Positions 56,601 through 64,000 of a stretch of DNA of 64,000 bases are shown here, piece by piece. This DNA comes from Linanthus parryae (Eukaryota; Streptophyta; Magnoliopsida; Ericales; Polemoniaceae). The notes below the pieces were generated by a model. The model was not told the DNA's origin. It ran no database searches and saw only the letters and a program-made list of their open reading frames with translations. The stretch covers positions 18,263,363 through 18,327,362 of the forward strand of contig JALGPY010000010.1 of the NCBI GenBank assembly GCA_023055425.1, written 5' to 3'. Both the position numbers and the translations under genes were made by a program. Numbering within the stretch: the stretch's first letter is position 1; every line of letters begins with the position of its first letter.

Positions 56601-57664
56601 ATCTCACACATGCTGGCAACCCAGAAGTCCTTTGAACGCTCGTCCACCAGAAGACTTGGTGTGACTGTGGTACATTATTCAAGAAAAACTATGCTCAATT
56701 CCAGTTAGGAATTATCAGCATGTACAACAGTGGCAGAAGCAGCAAATGACTCAAAAAAGAGGGTGCCGCATAGATTTTGCTCCAAGTATTTTCCTGTTGA
56801 TCTTGTCACCAATTCTTTCACAAGTATCTGGTATTTCATAAATATTAACATTCGACAGTAACAAAGGGACTACTCAAATTGAACCCAAAACCATGTGAAT
56901 GCAACAAATGTAACTAATTTAAGGCTAAATCTTGGTAATTTATAGTTCCAAGTTTCATGTGAGGGTTCAAGGCATGTTGTTCCTTCTTCTTAACTGTTTC
57001 AAAGTATCTATGTGCAATCGGTAGGAATAATGTACTATTTACAAAGTTTTTAAACCCATTTGTTTCTCTTAATTGTTGTTAGTCATGGGCTAACAACAAT
57101 ACTGGGAACAATACCGGGAATTGGGATCAATGTGCGATCGATTAACCAAATTTTGGTTTTGTGCCAAACGATTTCTGTTAGTCATGGACTTTGTCGAATT
57201 GTATCGCCCCGTACACTGATTTGCTCATATTTGAACAACAGTGGGTCAAGTAAGGTAAATATTTGGAACTTTTGTGCACACCCATTTCACCACACAAAGG
57301 GTGTCAAATGTCAAAGGAATTAGACTTAGTTGTGGATCAATCTTATGCAGATTATTTCAATTGATCAAAAAAGCCGGAAATCACCGTCCGTGTGAACAAG
57401 AACGTCGTGAAACCGAGTCAGGAAGGGATGACCGCTCGACCAAGAAATTGAGTCAACATCGTAAGCTAGATGTGGAGTGAAATCAAACCATGTGTAACGC
57501 GAAATCAAGGAGAGAGGGTTGAAATTTTGGCTTAGATCTCTAAGTACCACGGGGGCCTCTTGTTTGAGAACTAGAATTGATTTCTTTTCATAATGAACCG
57601 CCATTATCACTTTGGGCTTTGCATGTTACGAATTTAGTAGTGCGGGGGTATTTTTGGAAAATAA
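53666..57664. other. CACTA interior, no recognised gene
   Basis: 4 kb of AT-rich sequence without a frame over about 90 codons on either strand and without recognisable transposase domains. Parts resemble noncoding remains of a larger element or captured host DNA, but nothing could be identified. A short stretch near 57390-57440 encodes several Arg/Glu codons and may be exon debris. Confidence 0.5.
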
Positions 57665-57894
57665 ACTCAATAGCCACAGTATTATCCGTGGCACAATACA
57701 TTGCGCGTTCAAATTACCACACGAGTAAAAGTTCCCGTGGTTAAAAGATAATTTGGCCACGGTATTTTCCTAATAACCGTGGCTCTCTAAAAATAAATCA
57801 GCCACGGTTAAGTACCGCGGCTAATAGTATTTTTTGCAACATTACATAGCCGTGGCTAAATTTAGTGTGGCCAAACGTCACTTTTCAGGAAGTG
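57665..57894. repeat. Right subterminal repeat region of the CACTA element
   Basis: About seven copies of CCACGG/CCGTGG or variants within 230 bp, ending in the inverted terminal repeat. Confidence 0.85.
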
Positions 57895-59342
57895 TACCTG
57901 AGGCTCGGATAAGTGATCAGTAGTGATAACAAACTTCAGAAGGAGAGAAAATCTCGGGAATGGCCAAGGAGAATTAAGAGAAGAGATTTTCATGGAGGAA
58001 AAGTGACCAGCCTTCACTATTTCGATGATATATCCAGTTCTACAAGAACTGCATAGTGAGACCAGTTGAAAATCAAAGTAGACTCAAATATGTTTCCAAC
58101 AGTAGGTCACGGAGCTCAATCAAAGGCCGGACGAGAAAGATATAGTCCATTGAAGAAGACGAAAAAACGAAGAAGAGCTGGTGAAGTTTCACTGGACCAG
58201 TATCCACTCTTCGAAATATATATGAAGCTACATAGGGAGTTATGGGTAAAGGACTACGCCATTAGAAATTAGGCATTCAGGGATTTCCAAAGATATCATA
58301 TAGGCTCAAAACAGAGTCCGTATGTGAGAGAAAAGACCTGCGCAAGATCAGCTTATGAAATATGTCCGAGAATTGCAAACTAGAGGGGGTGAATTGCAAA
58401 TTCGGCCAAAATACATTAAAAATGGTGCCCAGGCCTTGAAAATGGTGTTCTTGGACCTAGAAGGCATATGAGGCTGCTGGAGAAAGTATGGAGACACCTC
58501 CCAAGCCATTAGAGAGCTCGGATTGGCTGCCGGATCAAGGATTCATCGTTTAATCTCTCTAAGCTATAACTATCTCTATTTTTTTTATGAATACTTTGAA
58601 ATTCTTCGTTGTATTCACAATAATGTGAAACTAAACTCATTAGATCAGACCCGAGTTTGGGGGTTAGGGTTTTGCTATTGATTCATGGATTTTACGTTCG
58701 TGTGATTTATGTTCGGGACTTAATTGGTGATTTTGACGTGTTATGATTTATTTTACGTTCTTCATCATATCTAGTTCATAGGAGGCTTCTTGTTAGCAAG
58801 AAATTAGTTGATAATTGTTTCGTAACTCGATGATTATTAATCGGAAAGGTAGAACAATCACATGATCGTATTGTATGCTTGGTAACTCGGCTACATTAAT
58901 TGAGAACATAAAAGAAGAACTTAAATCTTAATGCATGTTTAGGGCAATTGAAACTTGGTAACTCGGTTTTGATTAGATTTTCACGTAATATAACTGCTTG
59001 GTAACTTGGTAGTTGACCATTGCCTGTTTGACCCGGAAAAATTCATCAGTGTTTCATGAAACGTACAATTCTCTCGATAGTGAACCTTAGAGATCCCCCA
59101 AATAAGGCGTCTTTATCACTTCTCCATTATCTGAATCTAAAACCATTCAAACTCTTGCGTTCTCAATTTCTTGCTTTAATTTTCTTTAAATTAGTAGCAC
59201 AGGTAAACAAACTCAACTTATTGACCACATTAAGGATATAAGTCTGAGTTCAAGACAAGTCCCTTAGGTTCGATAAACTCACATTTCCGGATATTACTAC
59301 ACACGACAGCCATACACTTGAGGTTGGAACGTGTCAAGTTTT

Positions 59343-59360
59343 TGGCGCCGTTGTCGGGGA
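59343..59360 (+). promoter_or_regulatory. Primer binding site, tRNA-Asp type
   Basis: TGGCGCCGTTGTCGGGGA fits the 3' end of plant tRNA-Asp with one mismatch. It is the usual Athila primer and fixes the 3' end of the left LTR. Confidence 0.85.
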
Positions 59361-59473
59361 CTTCGGTTGAATTGACTAGAATTATTAACTCTAGGGATTT
59401 TAATTTTTTTATTTATTTATTTGTTAATCTCACCTGCTTCCTAGTGAATAATTTTGTAGACATATTGGTGATC

Positions 59474-60379
59474 ATGTGGGGGCAAATTTTTTATGGGCAA
59501 GCTCCAGGCTATTCCCCGTACTACTCTTATGGAGATATGTACACCCCTCTTCCTTGCAATCAAGAATATGAGAAGATGAAAGAAATATTGAAGCTCATGG
59601 TAGTTAACATGGACAGAATGGAGGAAGGGATAACGGTGATGGAGGAAACTGCAATGCGTCATCAACAGTAATTGGATGAATTGGCACTGGCGTACAATGA
59701 CGATGGGCCAAGTAGAATCATTCCTTACTTAAGTGGGGAGTGCGAAGAGGAAGACGATGAACCCCTAAAGGTCTATGTCTATAATACTGTTCATCATGAA
59801 GTAATAGATCCTCGGGCTGCTTCAGACTCAGATTCAAACTCAGATTGGGATGATATTGTGAAACCTAAACAACTTGTGCCTCGCAAAATTCCGGAGTCGT
59901 GGCATGAGTGGGAGAGTGTTGACATCACAAGCTTATGGCCTAATGATATTGAAGCTGTTTTTATTTAAGAACAAGCTCATGAGTACGCCAAGGATGTGAT
60001 ATTTACACTCGTTGATGATATGTGCCTAAATGAAGCATGCTCTGAGTATAGGGAATTATTGCAGGGAGATGAAGAAAGGACCAAATTTTATGTAGTGCAT
60101 GCATTGTCGCCCATGCTTCTGAGAGAAGAGTTAGGGAAGGAAGCAGGAAAGTCAGAATTCATTGTTGAAGCCGTTCCTCCTGAGATGCTATATTCAAATG
60201 GCCAATCCTCGACGACTGCAATTTTGAAGAATTTGAAGAAGAAGAAGAAGAAGAAGAAGAAGAAGAAGAAGAGGAAAGGCAGAGTGAGGCATGTGACGGC
60301 TAACAACTTTTTTTTCCTTGCAGCATATGCATCTTATTCACGCTTGCTTGAGAAGAGACAAAAATGGAAGCGATGGTGA
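59474..60379 (+). pseudogene. Unrecognised acidic ORF of the non-autonomous Athila element
   Basis: One reading frame of about 300 codons from ATG 59474 (MWGQIFYGQAPGYSPYYSYG), with two in-frame TAA stops at 59669-59671 and 59966-59968. The start is chosen as the first Met after the primer site. A Tyr/Pro-rich N-terminus is followed by a short Met/Glu-rich helical stretch (EKMKEILKLMVVNMDRMEEG). Next come acidic runs (GECEEEDDEP, SDSDSNSDWDD), a Trp-rich motif (ESWHEWESVDITSLWP), then RELLQGDEERTKFYVVHALS. A lysine run coded by a GAA/AAG microsatellite and a basic tail end it. I do not recognise the protein. By position it replaces gag. It has no zinc knuckle and no enzyme motif. Confidence 0.55.
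60235..60271 (+). repeat. GAA/AAG microsatellite coding for Lys run
   Basis: About 12 GAA units inside the ORF, read as consecutive Lys codons. Length variation would not shift the frame. Confidence 0.85.
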
Positions 60380-62255
60380 AAGAAGAAAAAGTGGAGAGAA
60401 AAATATCCTTAAACATCTTTTGAGGTAACTAGGTCGGGTCGTCGACATTAAATTACAAGGCCCTTCTTTGGAGGCAACCCAACGTATTTATGGCATTAGC
60501 TTAGGGAGTGCATTTTTAATACAGTTATGTTTTGTGTTTTTAGTTATTTATGTGGAGAGATGAGAGAGATAGAGAGAGTATAATGATGTTTCTTAGTGAC
60601 ATACTTGAGCAGGTTATGGGAGGGTATACCTCGGTGTGCCATGGGAACACATGACCTTTACAGGGACTCGTGCACGCAAGTTGCGGATTCTCTGGAGACA
60701 GATTTTAGCAAAGGGAGGCAATCGACCCCGGTGTGCGAGTACACACGGACTTTAGAGGGGCATTGTGGTGCATCACTAGTGCTTGGGGACTGCTTTGCAT
60801 GGATTTCTTCCCCACCCTTGATGAATTTGTGTTAATTTTTTGTGTCATGCTCCATCTCATCTACCGTCCTATACATTGGATTGTGGAGTTCTCTTGTATG
60901 ATCTCTAAATTCGTTGAGGACAACAAAGCATTTAGTGTGGGAGGGGGTGTTCTAACTGTTTACTAGCTGATAATTGTCTTGCATAGCCAGTTACATGTAC
61001 GATGTTTAGTTCAAATTGTGAGTCAGTATTGTGGTTTTTCATTGATTTTTTACTTATATTATCATATTATGTAGAGTATATTTTTATACAGTTTGCACTT
61101 GTACATAATTGAGTATGCCCACCAAAAAATTGAGTTGTGTAGAGTCAATTTTTTTTTTGAGTCATAGCCTTGCATATAGATTTAGGACTTATGAAATTTA
61201 CAAAAAAACTAGAAAAAAATGAGAAAATCCATAAAAAGTAGAAATTTGAAAATTTGAGAATAAAGCAATTGAGGATCTTGAAACTAAAAATAGCTTAGTG
61301 AATGAATCCTTTTGAGTAGGAAGTGCCGTAGTAGGACAATCTTTTTACTTCTAAAAGTTTTAGTAGAGGTTTCACGGAAGGATGTCTCGGGAAGTTCTGG
61401 AAGTTGTGGAAAAAATGACACGGTAGGGCATACATGAGTTTCCTATAGTGTGCTTATTAGATTGAGTTTTGTTGTTGCTGAATATTTTGTTTTCGAGTGG
61501 AAACGTGTGGTCTCATGTTGATATGAGGTGGACCTTCATGTTGAGTTGGTTTTATGTGGTACATTTGCCTCAGCCTAAGTGAAGGTGGGGGTGTACACCA
61601 CCATTCCTTACGGTGGTTACAAGAGTTAACCGAAAAAGCATACGCTTTATAGCTCACAGTTGAAAAAAAGAGGAGATATGTGCTTAAATGAAAATAAATA
61701 AATAAATAAAGAATGTTCTGAAGAATAAGGAGAACGACCAAATGAGCTGATCTAGAAAAGAAAAACTACAGTCAAGCCTTATTTCACAAGAGTTGTGACT
61801 CCCTTCACTAGGACAATTGGCATTCAAACGCAATAAATGCTAAGAGGGTCTGAAAACCTCAAATGATTTCGCGAAGAAAGGCTACAGTGAAATTTGATCT
61901 GAGTTAGACCCAATGAAGCTTTGGACGTGATTTTGTCTTGGTTTGAATTGGTGGAAGAAAGGGGACATCTTAGTGAGCTGATACATAGAATATATTTTAT
62001 TTCAAATTCATGCTATGCTCTATGGAATTTCAAAAAGAACTAGTGAGAGCTTGATGATTCCAGTTAGGGATGGTGAGATTGCTTGTTCTTACAAAAAGAA
62101 AGAAAGAAGGTGTTTTGTGTTTTATGATTGAGTCTAGAATTGAATTTGCATCATCTTGCTGCATTGTCGTGAGTCGTGTAGAGTCGTCTGCGTCTTGTCG
62201 GATAGTGAACAGGTTAATGGAGTAGATGAAACTTTGCTCGGGAGGCGCAAATGTT
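60380..62255 (+). other. 3' noncoding region of the non-autonomous element
   Basis: Begins with the Athila post-pol block (60422-60485, gaggtaactaggtcgggtcg and ggaggcaaccc). It then carries purine-rich strings at 60933-60950 and 61583-61592 and A-rich stretches near 61200 and 61690. The part from 60933 aligns with 49277 of the autonomous element. No frame is supported. Confidence 0.65.
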
Positions 62256-62270
62256 AAGTGTGGGGGTATT
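62256..62270 (+). promoter_or_regulatory. Polypurine tract of the non-autonomous element
   Basis: aagtgtgggggtatt directly before the TGATATG start of the right LTR; same core as at 51459. Confidence 0.75.
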
Positions 62271-63715
62271 TGATATGTCTTCACAATGAGTTATATTATA
62301 TGTTGGTTATTTGTTACTTTTTCGTGAATCCCGATGCGTTTTTATAAGTATTTGGTCGAATAAGTGAAATATTCATAAATAGAAGCTTTATGTGCATTAT
62401 TGTATAATCCGGGTGTTTTCTCGATTAGTTTGAGCATTTTATATGTCAAATATGACTCAGATATGTTAGTGTTGTGTATCTCAGGTACCGGATTCTCGGA
62501 GAAGTGATCGGGACTTATAACGAACTTCAGAAGCAGAGAAAAGCTCGGGAATGGCCAAGGAGAATGAAGAAAAGAGAAGTTCATGGAGCAAAAGTGACCA
62601 GCCTTTATTATTTGGATGGTATATTGAGTTCTACAAGAACTATTTTATTTATACCAGTGGAAAATCAAAGTAGACTCAAATATCTTTCTAGCGGTAGGTC
62701 ACGGAGCTCAATCAATGGCCGGACGAGAAAGATATAATCTGTTGAAGAAGACAAAAAAACGAAGAATTGCTGGTGCAGTTTCACTGGACCAGTCACAACT
62801 CTTCGCATTATATATGGAGATAAAAAAGGAAAGGCCTATGGAATTACAAATTACGCATTCAAGGCTTTCTAACAATATAATATAGGCCCAAAAAGGAGAC
62901 CGTATGCTGGAGAAAAGACCCGCACAAGATCAGCTTATGAAATATGTCGGAGAATTGCAAACTAGAGGGGCTAAATTGCAAATTCTGCCAAAGTACATTA
63001 AAAATCGTGCCTAGGCCTTGAAAACCGTGTTTTTGGACCTAGAAGGCAGAGAAGGCTGCTGAAGAAAGCAACTAGACACCTCCCAAGCCATTGGAGAGCT
63101 CTGATTCGCTGTCGGATCAAGGATTCATCGTTTGATCTCTCTAAGCTATTTCTATCTCTATTGTTTTTGATGAATACTTTGAAATTATTCGTTGTATTCA
63201 CAATTATGAGTAACTAAACTCATTAGATCAGACCCGAGCTTGGGGGTTAGGGTTTTTCTATCGATTCATGAATTCTATGTTCTTGTGATTCATGTTCGTG
63301 ACTTAATTGGTGATTTTGACGTGTTATGATTGATTTTACGTTCTTCATCATATCTATTTGATAGGATACGTCTTGTGAGCTAGATATTAGTTGATAATTT
63401 TTAGGTAACTCTCAATGATTATTAACCGTAAAGGTAGAACAATCACTTGATCGTATTGTATGCTTGGTAACTTGGTTACATTAATTGAGAACATAAGAGT
63501 AGAACTTGAATCGTAATGCACGTTTAGGGAGATTGGAACTTTGTAACTCGGTTTTGACTAGCTTTAGGCATAGAATAACTACTTGGTAACTCGGTAGTTG
63601 ACCATTTCTTGTTTGATCCGGACAAATTCATCAGTGTTATATGAAACCTACAATTCTATCGATAGTAAACCTTTGCAATCCCCCAACAAGGCGTCTTGAC
63701 CTACTCTATTCAACC
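62271..63715 (+). repeat. Right LTR of the non-autonomous element, 3' end lost
   Basis: Colinear with the left LTR up to about 63700 (aaggcgtct), then replaced by copia-like sequence. About 220 bp of the LTR end is missing. It is uninterrupted where the left copy carries CACTA. Confidence 0.82.
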
Positions 63716-64000
63716 CCCCCCCCTTCTAGAGTATTGATCCTGTATTTCTACCTACTGTACATCCCTTCAAATGGTATCAGAGCCCGTATCACTGCATAGA
63801 TTTAAGCATCTTGTGATTATGAGTATTGTAGGTTAAGGAGGTTTCTCACAGGGAAGAACTGCTAACAGACCTCCTCTTTCTGTGGAGACAATTTTGTCCA
63901 CTGGAAAGCTTTCATGAAAATGTTCATCATTGATCAAGATATGGAACTCTGGACTATCATTAAGAATGGTCCTCATAATTTCTACAGAGAGAAAGATGGG
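63716..64000 (+). mobile_element. Start of a copia element, truncated LTR and gag, leaving the window
   Basis: A C-tract (near 63708) and about 60 bp of LTR-like end are followed by TGGTATCAGAGC at 63772-63783, an initiator-Met-tRNA primer site. Then comes the beginning of a copia gag with FCGDNFVHWKAFMKMFI and MELWTIIKNG (63880-64000), matching the N-terminal gag motif of Sirevirus/Maximus-like copia. One base seems missing just before this (near 63878), shifting the frame. Its 5' LTR is cut down to the last few dozen bases. Confidence 0.7.

Larger units (their letters stand above)
53266..57894. mobile_element. Non-autonomous CACTA (En/Spm-type) DNA transposon
   Basis: Ends CACTACTAGAAAA (53266) and, inverted, CACTTCCTGAAAA (57894), flanked by a 3-bp target duplication TAC (53263-53265 and 57895-57897), as typical for CACTA. 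Both ends carry dense subterminal copies of GCCACGGT and its complement ACCGTGGC (53266-about 53665 and about 57665-57894), the kind of sites bound by the transposase accessory protein in En/Spm. The 4.6 kb has no frame with transposase motifs, so it would need a transposase in trans. The match of the flanking LTR halves to the intact right LTR proves the insertion. Confidence 0.93.
53048..59342 (+). repeat. Left LTR of the non-autonomous element, split by CACTA
   Basis: 53048-53265 and 57898-59342 together match 62271-63700. The continuity across the CACTA element is clear: the right LTR reads ...ctcaggtaccggattctcgg where the left has ...agaggtac, the insertion, then tacctgaggctcgg. It contains four ggtaactcg-type motifs (58818, 58878, 58953 and 58997) and ends just before TGGCGCC at 59343. 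Confidence 0.85.
53048..63715 (+). mobile_element. Non-autonomous Athila-related LTR element with a CACTA insertion in its left LTR
   Basis: LTRs at 53048-59342 (interrupted; about 1.66 kb without the insertion) and 62271-about 63715 enclose only 2.9 kb. That interior holds a primer site, one ORF, the conserved Athila post-pol block and a polypurine tract. No protease, RT, RNase H or integrase motif is present, so it must use proteins of another element. It abuts the Athila LTR end at 53043 within a few bases. The right LTR appears cut by a copia remnant. Confidence 0.8.

Noticed and set aside
57480..57664. Captured Athila 3' end inside the CACTA element (gtgcgggggtattt near 57641)
   Set aside because: Only the short purine string matches; the flanks do not align with the Athila 3' region by eye.

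Overview
This is plant nuclear DNA, from a flowering plant with a repeat-rich genome. The evidence is the set of transposable elements: Ty3/gypsy Athila, Tat and Tekay/Del lineages, a Ty1/copia element whose LTR start resembles Angela/BARE, and a CACTA DNA transposon. I found no intact host gene, rRNA, tRNA or CRISPR array. The sequence alone does not name the species. Assignments rest on reading motifs by eye; no database search was run.

Layout. (1) 1-3308: unclassified sequence with a decayed minus-strand Athila-type LTR (about 860-2079). (2) 3309-53043: an old plus-strand Athila-type element with LTRs at 3309-about 4815 and 51473-about 53043. Its gag-pol is split inside the protease gene by everything between 7408 and 42689. 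(3) 7408-42689: a minus-strand Tat-lineage element (LTRs 8694-9318 and 42065-42689, plus a truncated third LTR at 7408-7947). It has a second RNase H after the first, and a plus-strand (antisense) gene region downstream of pol with a plant-mobile-domain-like reading frame. (4) Nested inside Tat: a minus-strand copia element (19345-27562, target duplication TCCTG, LTRs about 98% alike) and a plus-strand Tekay/Del chromovirus (28986-41907, target duplication ATTAG, LTRs of about 3.7 kb). (5) 53048-about 63715: a non-autonomous Athila-related element that keeps LTRs, primer site and 3' noncoding block but has one unrecognised acidic ORF in place of gag-pol. Its left LTR is split by a 4.6-kb non-autonomous CACTA element (53266-57894, target duplication TAC). 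(6) 63716-64000: the start of another copia element leaving the window.

Order of events inferred from nesting: Athila first, then Tat, then Tekay and copia. The Tat element, already carrying Tekay, appears to have become a tandem LTR-internal-LTR-internal-LTR structure; one internal copy was then almost wholly deleted, leaving a Tekay LTR fragment beside an LTR stub. Every polyprotein is broken by stops and frameshifts. In Athila and Tekay most stops sit one C-to-T or G-to-A transition from a Gln, Arg or Trp codon, as expected for long-methylated DNA.

Points most worth following: the antisense plant-mobile-domain gene of the Tat element with its second, truncated promoter/start copy; a U3-like repeat block upstream of the extra Athila ORF; the novel ORF of the non-autonomous Athila derivative; and the collapsed tandem Tat LTRs.
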